From Sulfurospirillaceae bacterium (lineage in GTDB: Bacteria > Campylobacterota > Campylobacteria > Campylobacterales > Sulfurospirillaceae), in the NCBI GenBank assembly GCA_028692875.1, contig JAQUWL010000002.1:62001-126000 (forward strand): DNA of 64,000 nt, written 5' to 3'. Positions 54,781-63,129 of the stretch are shown here, in pieces (position 1 is the stretch's first letter; each line of letters starts with the position of its first letter). Both the position numbers and the translations under genes were made by a program. Under the pieces are notes generated by a model, which saw only the letters and a list, made by a program, of their open reading frames with translations, had not been told where the DNA came from and made no database searches.

Positions 54781-56357
54781 TAAAAATCTCTCAATTTTGA
54801 ATTTGGCTCGCCGAGATAAAATCCTTGAAACTCATCCACGCCTAAAGCCTTGCATTTACTATAAACGCTTTCATTACAAACATACTCTGCAATTGTTTTA
54901 ATATCTAGTTTTTTTGCAAATATAACTATAGCACTAACAATCGCTTCGGATTTCTTATCCTTGTCTATTTCTCGAATCAAGGAGCCGTCTATTTTGATGT
55001 AGTCAGGTTGCAACTTTAGCAAATACGAAAAATTGCTATATCCTGTTCCAAAATCATCAATCGCAATTTTTACTCCCATACGCTTAACTCTATTAATAAA
55101 AATCTCCACCCTATCAAGACTCTCTATACTCTCATCTTCCAAAATCTCAAAGATAACCTGCTTGGCAACGCCATACTCTTTTAGCTTTGATACTACATAA
55201 TTGCTAATATTGCTATCGGTCATATCTCTAGCGAGCAGATTTAATGAAATAATTTTTTCCGTACCAGAAATCTCTTTAAAACTTTTATCAATAAGCATTT
55301 TTTCTATCTCGGCATAACGCTTTACTTTTTTGGATATGTTTAAAAAAAGACTAGGTGCAATAGCCTCTTCGTGATCATTTAAAATCCTAACCAAACACTC
55401 ATGCTTAACAACTCTTTGCATATTGTCAAAAATAGGCTGATAGTATGGAACGATAAGCTCTTTATCCAAGGCTCTTTTTATAGAATTTGACCACTTTATC
55501 TGCTCTGCATACAAAGTTGTTTTTTCTATCTTTTGGAAATAACAAAGATAGTCAATTTCACGCTTTTTTGCTTCAAAAAGAGCCATCTCTGCCTTTTCAA
55601 AAACGTCTTCTTTTTCAAGCGAAAACCCTATGGCAACATTAAGCTCTATTGGGTTTTGAATACTGGGAACACGAATCATCTTGCCCTTGAGAAGTTGCGT
55701 AAGCTCAATAGCCATCTGCTCATAACGCTCCACATCTAACAGAGCATCCTCTAAAAAACCAAACTCATCAGAGCCGACTCTGTATAGTTTTATCTTTTTT
55801 TTGGTAGCAAACTCTTTAAGTAAATTGGAGACTTCAATCAATACAAAATCCGCAACAGAGCGACCATAGTACTCATTTATATCTCTAAAACCATCAATGT
55901 CAAGCAACACAAGTTTTGGCTCACTCATATTTTCCAAATCACGCTCAAGTGCTTTTCGGTTGTCTAGTCTTGTAAGGGAATCAACATAAAGCTGATGAGC
56001 AAGTTTTTCACTAGAAACATCAAGCAGATGCTCCAATTCTTCAATCTGCTGCCCCTCTTTGCTCAACTTCTTTACAACAATACTCACATTTGAGATGATT
56101 TTGCGAGATACAAAAAAGACGCATATGCCCATCACAATAGCTAAAAATAATGAAGCATAAACTAGATGAACTTGATGCTTTTTAACGCTTGATTGAATTA
56201 ATAAACGTGTTGCCTCGTCAACTTGGCTAGCAACTTCACGAAAACAGTAGTGATTTGTTATCAAAAATATCAAAAAAAATAGTATCACGGAGAGAACTAC
56301 AAAGACAACTGGAGAAAAAACAAAAAAATTTGATAAACCAGACTTATGATTAGACAC
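54780..56357 (-). CDS. Membrane GGDEF-EAL protein with altered GGDEF
   Basis: 525 residues. Two N-terminal membrane helices (FSPVVFVVLSVILFFLIFLI and VHLVYASLFLAIVMGICVFF), a GGDEF domain and an EAL domain. The GGDEF signature reads GSDEF (about residue 194) and the domain is shortened, so cyclase activity is doubtful. The EAL part keeps the metal and loop residues (IAIDDFGTGYSNFSYLLKLQ, DYIKIDGSLI), although EAL itself reads ECL and the last loop IAEYV, so phosphodiesterase activity is possible. GTG start. Confidence 0.85.
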   Translation of the reverse strand: MSNHKSGLSNFFVFSPVVFVVLSVILFFLIFLITNHYCFREVASQVDEATRLLIQSSVKKHQVHLVYASLFLAIVMGICVFFVSRKIISNVSIVVKKLSKEGQQIEELEHLLDVSSEKLAHQLYVDSLTRLDNRKALERDLENMSEPKLVLLDIDGFRDINEYYGRSVADFVLIEVSNLLKEFATKKKIKLYRVGSDEFGFLEDALLDVERYEQMAIELTQLLKGKMIRVPSIQNPIELNVAIGFSLEKEDVFEKAEMALFEAKKREIDYLCYFQKIEKTTLYAEQIKWSNSIKRALDKELIVPYYQPIFDNMQRVVKHECLVRILNDHEEAIAPSLFLNISKKVKRYAEIEKMLIDKSFKEISGTEKIISLNLLARDMTDSNISNYVVSKLKEYGVAKQVIFEILEDESIESLDRVEIFINRVKRMGVKIAIDDFGTGYSNFSYLLKLQPDYIKIDGSLIREIDKDKKSEAIVSAIVIFAKKLDIKTIAEYVCNESVYSKCKALGVDEFQGFYLGEPNSKLRDF

Positions 56358-56432
56358 TAAACCTCTTTTGTATTGATTTGGTTTATTCTATACTATTTTT
56401 GATAGATTTTTAATTAATGAAGATTTTACACT

Positions 56433-58637
56433 TTAAAGCTTGATTACGGTTGCACCATACCCGCCCATATTTATAGGTGCATCATCAAAGGAGACTATTG
56501 AAGGATAGGTAACTAAAAACTCTCTTACTGCATATGCCAGTTTGCCCGTTCCTATGCCGTGATATACTATTACCTCATCAAATCCAGCAATCAAGGCATC
56601 TGATAAAAATTTATCCAATTTCTCAAGTGCCTCCTCTGCTCTTAGTCCATGCAAATCAAGCATCATAGACGCACTAGGAGTCTCTTTGGAAATATGAATA
56701 TTTTTAGGAGGATTTTTAATGCTTTGAGTGGTACTTTTTTTCAATGCACTCAAAGGCACCCTTAGTGTTAAACCATCACAATCTACTGTTGCAATATCTT
56801 TGCGAATGGATACAATTTTTCCTTTTGAGTTGCCATATTTTATACTCTGCCCAACCTCAAAATTTTCAACACTCTTTGGAAGTGCTATCTTTTGTGTCTC
56901 TTTTTTAAAAGTATTGGCTTTGTTAAGCAGACGATGCGACTCTTTAACATCTTGTGACTTAATCGCCTTTTTCGCTTCATTTATAGCACCGTGAAACTCT
57001 TTGAGCATCTTAGCTTGAGCGTCTTCATAATCTTTTATAACATTTTCCCTCTCATCTTTAAGAGAGTTTTTAAGTTTTTGCACTTCATCTAGCTTGTCTT
57101 GAAGTTCACGAGATTGTCTTTTCATCTCAAGCTCAAGGTCGATATTTTTCTGAATCAGCTCATTGAGTTTTTCCTTGTCTTCTCCGTAAAGCTCTCTAGC
57201 TTCACTTATCAAAGAGTGGGGAACACCATATCGGATGGCGGTTTCAAAAGCATAACTCTTGCCAATCGTTCCTTTGAGAAAACCGTAGGTAGGGCGTTGA
57301 TTTTTCTCATCATAAACTGCCGCCAAAAGCTCGACTTCATCGTGTGTTGCAAGCAAAGAAGCAAGACGTTTATGATGTGTTGTTATGACGATTTTCATCT
57401 CTTTTTCGACTAATTTTTCTATCATAACTTTAAAAAGACTTGCCGCCTCATCCGCATCTGTTCCTAGCTCTATCTCATCCACGCCAATAAGTGAAAACTT
57501 TTTTGCAAACAATTTGCTAAACTCACTCATACGTCCAGCAAAGGTTGATATATCATTTTTGACATTTTGAGGGTCATCCACGATAGCAAGTATCTCTTTA
57601 AAAGAGCCGATTTCAGACTTTTGAGAATCTATCTTCATAGGCAAAAGGTATTTTGCTAGCAAAGTCGCACTTAGGATGGATTTTAAAAGCATCGTTTTTC
57701 CGCCAGCATTTACGCCTGTTATCATCAGCACTCTTTTGGAAAAATCAATATCAATAGGCTTAGGCTCTTTGATGGCAGGATGGCAAAAACGGTGCAATTT
57801 TATAGCGTGATTGCGCTTAGGCAATACAAATTCCATATCGTTTGCCTTAGCAAAAGAGACTCTTGCAAAGTAGGCATCGAAACGGTCAAATTCTCTGTTT
57901 ATGTATGTAAGAAATTTTAAAAATTTTAAAAATTGAGTCGAAATCTCTTTGGCATATTTGTAAATCAACTCCTCTTTTTTGTCCACAAGCTCACTCTCTT
58001 TGGATATGAGTTTTGAAAGTGCTTCTGGCACAACATAGAAAAATCCACCGCTACTTCTGCCAATAACATTGCCCTTTAAAGCGTGGTTAAATCCACCTCT
58101 AAGCAAAAGTGCTTCTTGATCATTTACATAGTGTATCTGCCTATCTACAAGATACATCGCCACTTTAGCACTTGATATAATGCGTCTAAGCGTTGTGCTT
58201 TTTTCCTCTTTGATGACTTTTAAGGCTCGCTCAATATGCAAAAACTGCTCATCCACAGAGGATTTTAACTCGCCTTTTTCATCAAAATAGTCACAAATAC
58301 GCATAATTTCAACTGGGATAAGGATTTTTTCCATCCACTCGCCAAGATGATTCTCTTTTAAAATCGTCTTAAGATAAGCAAAATAGTTAATGATACGCAC
58401 AAAAGCAAAAATCTCTTGAATTCGCAAAACTCCTTGCTTTCCAAGATGTATTAGAGGTGTATCTAGGGCTTGAACTTTTGGAAGAGGCTTTAAAGTAGTG
58501 GCTTGAAACAACTCCTCTATCAATCTATAATGAATAGCGGAGTCGCCCTCTATAAAAAACGGTTTTTCACGTGCCAAAAAAAGCTTAAACGACTCAGCAT
58601 AGTCGCCAAGATCAAGTTTTAAAAAGAGATTTTCCAT
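56433..58637 (-). CDS. mutS2: Endonuclease MutS2
   Basis: 734 residues. ATPase core with MITGVNAGGKTMLLKSILSA (about 303-322), a Walker B SLIGVDEIELGTDADEAASLF, a coiled-coil stalk (ELEMKRQSRELQDKLDEVQKL) and a C-terminal Smr nuclease domain with LDLHGLRAEEALEKLDKFL and VYHGIGTGKLAYAVREFL. MutS2 suppresses recombination or rescues collided ribosomes and carries no mismatch domain. The order mutS2-membrane protein-murC agrees with C. jejuni from memory. Confidence 0.94.
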   Translation of the reverse strand: MENLFLKLDLGDYAESFKLFLAREKPFFIEGDSAIHYRLIEELFQATTLKPLPKVQALDTPLIHLGKQGVLRIQEIFAFVRIINYFAYLKTILKENHLGEWMEKILIPVEIMRICDYFDEKGELKSSVDEQFLHIERALKVIKEEKSTTLRRIISSAKVAMYLVDRQIHYVNDQEALLLRGGFNHALKGNVIGRSSGGFFYVVPEALSKLISKESELVDKKEELIYKYAKEISTQFLKFLKFLTYINREFDRFDAYFARVSFAKANDMEFVLPKRNHAIKLHRFCHPAIKEPKPIDIDFSKRVLMITGVNAGGKTMLLKSILSATLLAKYLLPMKIDSQKSEIGSFKEILAIVDDPQNVKNDISTFAGRMSEFSKLFAKKFSLIGVDEIELGTDADEAASLFKVMIEKLVEKEMKIVITTHHKRLASLLATHDEVELLAAVYDEKNQRPTYGFLKGTIGKSYAFETAIRYGVPHSLISEARELYGEDKEKLNELIQKNIDLELEMKRQSRELQDKLDEVQKLKNSLKDERENVIKDYEDAQAKMLKEFHGAINEAKKAIKSQDVKESHRLLNKANTFKKETQKIALPKSVENFEVGQSIKYGNSKGKIVSIRKDIATVDCDGLTLRVPLSALKKSTTQSIKNPPKNIHISKETPSASMMLDLHGLRAEEALEKLDKFLSDALIAGFDEVIVYHGIGTGKLAYAVREFLVTYPSIVSFDDAPINMGGYGATVIKL

Positions 58638-58981
58638 TATTGGTCTATTTTACAATCCAAAACATCTATAACTACGCCTTTAAAGTGCGTAACGTGACCT
58701 AACGGTACAAACACCGATGTTCCGCTGGAAAAAAGAAACTCTTTTGAAGTCACATTAATATCTTTACATGTAAGGATTTTTCCTTGCTCAAAAGCACTTA
58801 CGATAGCTCTTTTTCTCTCTTGTGTATTCAAAAGGCTCGCTTCGTAAAACCAGCCAGCTAAAACAACAATACCGATGCCTAAAAGCAAAAATATTTTCGC
58901 TTTTTTTGACAAAGTTTCACTATCTAATGAAAAAATAAAAACTATTAAAACAGTAACAAGTAAAAAAAGAATGATTTGCAT
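58637..58981 (-). CDS. Small inner-membrane protein between mutS2 and murC
   Basis: 114 residues. Two membrane helices (IILFLLVTVLIVFIFSL and IFLLLGIGIVVLAGWFY) and a soluble C-terminus with beta strands (KILTCKDINVTSKEFLFSSGTSVFVPL). TAATG overlap with murC and overlap with mutS2 show one operon. Conserved in position in relatives; function unknown to me. One TACATGTA inside. Confidence 0.78.
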   Translation of the reverse strand: MQIILFLLVTVLIVFIFSLDSETLSKKAKIFLLLGIGIVVLAGWFYEASLLNTQERKRAIVSAFEQGKILTCKDINVTSKEFLFSSGTSVFVPLGHVTHFKGVVIDVLDCKIDQ

Positions 58982-60291
58982 TAAATGATACCCCTTAGTT
59001 GATAGCTCAAATCTCCTGCGCCAAAGCCGATAACCAAACCATCATCTAGTTTTGCGCACGATTTGGCATCTTTGATTGCCTCAATAGAAGATTCACTCCT
59101 TTTGACGCAATCCACCAACATCAAATTATACCGTGCAAACTCTTTTTTAAAGTCTATTTCTATCTCTTTTTCTCCAACTTTCCAAACCGGCAAAATAATC
59201 AATCTATCAACTCCCTCGAAACAGCTCACAAAAGCCTCCAGATTGTCGATGGTTCTTGAGTATTTGTGCGGTTGCCAAATAGCAGTAATCTTTGAAAATC
59301 CCATCAACTGCGAGTATTTTTTGACCGATTCGATAGTTGCTCTAATCTCTGTTGGATGGTGCCCATAGTCATCTATGAGAGCAAAATTTTTCTCTACATG
59401 TAGGATATCAAACCGCTTCTTAATGCCTTTAAAATTTTTTAGCTTTTCTCTTATAAGCTCAACATCCATCTCATTTAGTGCTGCCAAAATCGCCAAAGAA
59501 GCGTCTATCGCCATATGTTCTCCGATGCCCCAAACCTCAAAACGCCCCAAATCCTTCAACACAAAAGAGGTAAAAGGCTCATTGTCTCGCATAACTGTTT
59601 GGATATCTTTTATATCACGGCTTGGATAAAGACGGATTGCCTCAAGACTCTCCAGCGTGCCTAAAAACTCATCTTCTGCATTTATAACTCGAAGTGTTGC
59701 ACTTTGCAAAAAATGCTTATAAGCCCCATAAAAACGCTCATAGTCGTAGTTATAATACTCCATATGTTCTGGCTCAGCATTGGTCACGATGGCGATATAT
59801 GGATTTGAATTTAAAAAACTCTCGTCACTCTCATCGGCTTCAAAAATAACATTGTCGCCATCTCGAAAATACATATTTGTTCCAAACTGTTTGCTCTCTG
59901 CTCCGATGATGACCGTACCGTCTATCAATGACGCCAACATCGCACTTGTGGTACTTTTGCCATGTGCTCCGCAAACCGAAAAAACACGCTTGTCTTTTAG
60001 TATAAATAGCAAAGCCTCTTTTCTAGAAAATGTTGCTATGCCCTTTTTCTTAGCCTCAAGCAATTCGACATTTTCGCCTTTAATCGCAGCAGAATAAACC
60101 ACCAAATCTTGATCTTTGATACACTGCGAACTATGTGGAATCTGTATCTCAATACCCTCTTGCTCAAGCGCAGAAGTAATCTTTGTAGCTCTTATGTCTG
60201 AGCCAGTAACCGTGTATCCTTTTTCTTTTAAAAAACGTGCCAATGCCGAAAGACCAATACCACCAATACCTACAAAATGAACTTTTTTCAA
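58981..60291 (-). CDS. murC: UDP-N-acetylmuramate-L-alanine ligase
   Basis: 436 residues. Adds L-alanine to UDP-MurNAc, the first amino acid of the peptidoglycan stem. HFVGIGGIGLSALARFL, GSDIRATKIT, VCGAHGKSTTSAMLASLI (P-loop), EADESDESFLNSNPYIAIVTNAEPEHMEYY and DYGHHPTEIRATI are typical. TTG 60291 overlaps the dapC stop, with AAAGGA before it. Shorter than E. coli MurC, as usual in this phylum. Confidence 0.96.
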   Translation of the reverse strand: MKKVHFVGIGGIGLSALARFLKEKGYTVTGSDIRATKITSALEQEGIEIQIPHSSQCIKDQDLVVYSAAIKGENVELLEAKKKGIATFSRKEALLFILKDKRVFSVCGAHGKSTTSAMLASLIDGTVIIGAESKQFGTNMYFRDGDNVIFEADESDESFLNSNPYIAIVTNAEPEHMEYYNYDYERFYGAYKHFLQSATLRVINAEDEFLGTLESLEAIRLYPSRDIKDIQTVMRDNEPFTSFVLKDLGRFEVWGIGEHMAIDASLAILAALNEMDVELIREKLKNFKGIKKRFDILHVEKNFALIDDYGHHPTEIRATIESVKKYSQLMGFSKITAIWQPHKYSRTIDNLEAFVSCFEGVDRLIILPVWKVGEKEIEIDFKKEFARYNLMLVDCVKRSESSIEAIKDAKSCAKLDDGLVIGFGAGDLSYQLRGII

Positions 60292-61418
60292 TGGTTTCCT
60301 TTTATAAAATCACTCAAATTTTTCAAAACGCCTGTCATCGTAGAGTTTTTCTCAACCAAGGCTATTCGCACATAAGCATCTGCTATTCCGCCCCTACCAA
60401 GGAAACTTCCTGGTAAAACTTTGATATTTTTTTCCCTATACAAAGCCTTTGTAAAAGCCAAATCATTCTCTACATGTAGCCATACATAAAACGTCGCCTC
60501 GGGCATCGCAACGCCCAATATCTCTTGTGCTGATTTTGCATTAAGAGCGTACTCTTTACGAATAATCTCTACATGTACATCATCACTCCACGCCGCAGCG
60601 GAGGCGTATTGTAAAGGAAGCGGAATGGCAACCCCGACATAGGTTCGATACTGCAAATAGGACTTTAGTATCGCCTCATCTCCTGCGATAAAACCTGAAC
60701 GAAGAGCTGGAGCAGAACTTCGTTTTGATATCGAGTTAATAACAAGCACATTTTTAAATGTATCATTTCCTACATGTAGGCTCGCTTCAAGGAGTGAAGG
60801 CGGTTTTTTGTCGACATATATCTCGCTGTAACACTCATCATTGAGCAAGACAATATCGTGCTTTAACGCAAACTTAACCCACTCGCCAAGCTCTTCAAGA
60901 CTCAATGTTGCCGTAGTCGGGTTATTTGGAAAATTTAAAATAATCAAATCCGCCCCCAGCAACTCTGGCAAACTCATATCTGGTTTAAAATCGTTCTTAC
61001 ATGTAAGGTTGATATGCAAAACTTTGGCTCTACTTGCGATAGCCGCACCCTCATAAATCTGATAAAAAGGGTTTGTGTATGCCATAACTGGATTTGGTTT
61101 GTCGTGAAGCAAAAACTGCGGGAAGTTAAAAAGCACCTCACGTGTTCCAAATGTCGGAATCAGCTCGCTCTCTTTTAGATTCACACCAAAACGACGCTTT
61201 ACAAATCCCAACTGTGCCTCTTTAAGAAAAGGCTCTCCTGCGGTTTTTGGGTATTTGTTGAGCCATTTTGTGTTTTGTCTTAACGCCTCTTGAATAAAAT
61301 CTGGCGTCTCAAACTGTGGCTCTCCGATGGTTAGAGATATGGGCTTGTAGCTAGGATTTGGTACGATATCTTTGAGTAAATCTGTTAGTTTTTCAAATGG
61401 ATAGGGTTCAAAATGCAA
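60288..61418 (-). CDS. dapC: Succinyldiaminopimelate transaminase-like PLP aminotransferase
   Basis: 376 residues, fold-type I aminotransferase. FEPYPFEKLTDLLKDI start, GEPQFETPDFIQEAL, FGTREVLFNFPQ, NFPNNPTTATLSLEEL, NDECYSEIY, and the PLP lysine in VINSISKRSSAPALRSGF. The pathway partner dapE is at 53.7 kb. TTG 61418 with AGG seven bases upstream gives the family N-terminus; the longer reading adds a basic stretch. Four TACATGTA copies lie within 540 bases of this gene, the densest cluster in the window. Confidence 0.9.
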   Translation of the reverse strand: MHFEPYPFEKLTDLLKDIVPNPSYKPISLTIGEPQFETPDFIQEALRQNTKWLNKYPKTAGEPFLKEAQLGFVKRRFGVNLKESELIPTFGTREVLFNFPQFLLHDKPNPVMAYTNPFYQIYEGAAIASRAKVLHINLTCKNDFKPDMSLPELLGADLIILNFPNNPTTATLSLEELGEWVKFALKHDIVLLNDECYSEIYVDKKPPSLLEASLHVGNDTFKNVLVINSISKRSSAPALRSGFIAGDEAILKSYLQYRTYVGVAIPLPLQYASAAAWSDDVHVEIIRKEYALNAKSAQEILGVAMPEATFYVWLHVENDLAFTKALYREKNIKVLPGSFLGRGGIADAYVRIALVEKNSTMTGVLKNLSDFIKGNH

Positions 61419-61687
61419 TGGTTTTCCTTTTTTATATTTTGGATTTTTGGACAATTTTCATAAAATACTTGCAATTCCTCTTTGTCAACATAACTGAGCT
61501 TAAAAATATCATCATCAACTCTTTTAAATTCAAAAATACAATCTCCTAAAGCTCCATCATTATATGCTTCAACACTTATCATATTTTCATCTTTTAAACA
61601 ATCTACGGTTATCAAGTCATACTTATTGCAAATGTATATAATTTCCTCTAACGAATACTGTTTGTTTTTTGTAAAAATTTTTATCAT
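61385..61687 (-). CDS. Unknown 100-residue protein, coupled to the nuclease ORF
   Basis: 100 residues, acidic in its middle (DDDIFKLSYVDKEELQVFYE), AT-rich, with no recognisable family. A short alpha/beta fold is likely (SLEEIIYICNKYDLITVDCL, DGALGDCIFEFKRV). ATG 61687 overlaps the stop of the nuclease-like ORF (ATGA), so translation is coupled, and its 3' end overlaps the dapC start by 34 bases. It could be an immunity or accessory partner, but nothing in the sequence proves it. Confidence 0.6.
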   Translation of the reverse strand: MIKIFTKNKQYSLEEIIYICNKYDLITVDCLKDENMISVEAYNDGALGDCIFEFKRVDDDIFKLSYVDKEELQVFYENCPKIQNIKKENHCILNPIHLKN

Positions 61688-62109
61688 AAAATAGAAGCAT
61701 TCCAATTAATCTGCATAACAGTATTTTCAACTCGTTTGAAATTCATATTTACCAATGGATCTTGGTAAATATTGTGAGATGGATTTTCTTTGAGATTTTT
61801 TACAACAAAAATAAAATATCTATCTTTTAAAAAATTTGCAGCCATGTGCTCTTTATTTGTTAAAATGATATTGCCTCTTATTTCACTAAGCCCTTTTACC
61901 TCAACACCAAAATAACATTTTTTTTCTTCTGAAGCCAACTTAAAATCAAAACCACATCCCATTTTGGTTGTATCTTGAATATCATACCCCTTAAACACAT
62001 CAATAGCTGAAAAATTGTCTCTAAAATATTGTTCTGCTGCTTGTCCCGTAATAAGTCGCTTAGCAAATGAACTTTCTTCCTCTTCTTCACTTTTGGCAAT
62101 CTCTTCCAT
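61684..62109 (-). CDS. PD-(D/E)XK/DUF3883-like nuclease ORF (probable 3' half of a split gene)
   Basis: 141 residues. GQAAEQYFRDNF, then CGFDFKLASEEKKCYFGVEVKG, which supplies the G-x-D...E-V-K pattern of PD-(D/E)XK nucleases, and ILTNKEHMAANFLKDRYFIFVV, resembling the DUF3883 family found in restriction enzymes and Sacsin-like proteins. It starts nine bases after the preceding ORF and is in the -1 frame relative to it. Extending through the A7 tract would join the two. Function would be DNA cleavage or modification sensing; this is inferred. Confidence 0.65.
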   Translation of the reverse strand: MEEIAKSEEEEESSFAKRLITGQAAEQYFRDNFSAIDVFKGYDIQDTTKMGCGFDFKLASEEKKCYFGVEVKGLSEIRGNIILTNKEHMAANFLKDRYFIFVVKNLKENPSHNIYQDPLVNMNFKRVENTVMQINWNASIL

Positions 62110-62117
62110 TAAGATAC

Positions 62118-62450
62118 CTAAATCATGGTCTTCATAAATATTTTTTTAAGTAACAATGAAAAATCTATTAAATTCAATGTATGAAAAACGTCATAAATAT
62201 TTTTACAATATTGTCTAATTTCTCTTTTATGCCGACCTTTTCGTAAATTTGGGAAAAAAGGGTCAAATTCATCTCTATAATTTTTTATTGATGCTGGTTT
62301 AATTGCCAATGCTAAACCGATAATATTAAAGGCTTCCGTAAAATTCTCAAACCCCAAAAATTTCAAACCTTCAACATCAAACTTTGATAAGTATAAACCA
62401 GCTAATATTGCTTTCTCTCTAGCTGTAAGTTTTTTAATATTTTTACTCAA
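62118..62450 (-). CDS. Helical DNA-binding-like ORF (probable 5' half of the split nuclease gene)
   Basis: 110 residues, TTG start with GAAGGG six bases upstream. Helical region LTAREKAILAGLYLSKFDVEG, then SIKNYRDEFDPFFPNLRKG, a motif I recall at the N-terminus of restriction-like and DUF3883 proteins. The last seven residues (IFMKTMI) come after an A7 run; adding one A would read on as NIYEDHDLGILMEEIAKSEE into the next ORF. The complete product would be about 255 residues. It begins inside the reading end of the MoeB-like gene region without overlap. Confidence 0.6.
   Translation of the reverse strand: MSKNIKKLTAREKAILAGLYLSKFDVEGLKFLGFENFTEAFNIIGLALAIKPASIKNYRDEFDPFFPNLRKGRHKREIRQYCKNIYDVFHTLNLIDFSLLLKKIFMKTMI
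62141..62147 (-). other. A7 slip site splitting the nuclease gene
   Basis: In the coding direction CTT AAA AAA ATA TTT ATG leads to TAG. A -1 slip on AAA AAA, or one extra A, gives CTT AAA AAA AAT ATT TAT GAA, open through the start of the next ORF. The upstream end of that frame is closed by a TAA at the edge of the run. Confidence 0.65.
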
Positions 62451-62460
62451 CTCAAACCCT

Positions 62461-63129
62461 TCATGGCTTTGGCATTCCAAACTTCTGGGTTATCAACTCG
62501 CCTTCGTCATTAAAATATAGATAATAAAGCCAATCTTTTTTGACACTGAGTCCCGCAAGATAACGCAGTGCTAGATTTGCTTGAAGTGAAGCGATGTGCA
62601 TAACTATTGGAGCTGCGATGCCTGCTGGTTTTTTATCCGTCACTTTAAACGCACTGAAACTACTTTTGTCAAAAAAACAAACTTGCCCATTGAACGCCTC
62701 AACCGAGCCATAAACCCAAGGCGTATTTTTTGCCTTTGCATACTCATCTATCAACGCTCTTGTTGGAAGATTGTCCGTAGCATCAAGTATCAAATCAACC
62801 TCGATATCCTTACATGTAAAGGCTTCAAGTCGTCCGATATGGGAACTTACCTTCACAAAAGGGCAACGATTTTCTATGACTTCTTTGACGATATCGGCTT
62901 TGTATTTTCCCTCATCGCCTACTTTAAAAGCGATTTGACGGTGGATATTGTGCACGCTCACTGTGTCAAAATCCACCACATGTATCTCGCCTATGCCGGA
63001 GCTTCCAAGTGCAAATGCAAGCGAACTGCCTAGTCCGCCACATCCGATGATAACAACTCTTTTGCTTTGCAGGTTTTGCTGCGTCTTTTCACCCCAAAGC
63101 TCTATTTGTCTATGAAAATACTCTTTCAC
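62461..63129 (-). CDS. ThiF/MoeB-family adenylyltransferase
   Basis: 222 residues of the E1-like superfamily that activates ThiS- or MoaD-type sulfur carriers. VVIIGCGGLGSSLAFALGSSG (nucleotide binding), DFDTVSVHNIHRQIAF with the Arg, and LDATDNLPTRALIDEYA are present. The C-terminal zinc CxxC pairs of MoeB are not visible, so MoeB or ThiF specificity is unclear. GTG 63129 overlaps the previous stop (GTGA) and gives MKEYFHRQIELWG, a usual start. One TACATGTA inside. Confidence 0.85.
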   Translation of the reverse strand: MKEYFHRQIELWGEKTQQNLQSKRVVIIGCGGLGSSLAFALGSSGIGEIHVVDFDTVSVHNIHRQIAFKVGDEGKYKADIVKEVIENRCPFVKVSSHIGRLEAFTCKDIEVDLILDATDNLPTRALIDEYAKAKNTPWVYGSVEAFNGQVCFFDKSSFSAFKVTDKKPAGIAAPIVMHIASLQANLALRYLAGLSVKKDWLYYLYFNDEGELITQKFGMPKP

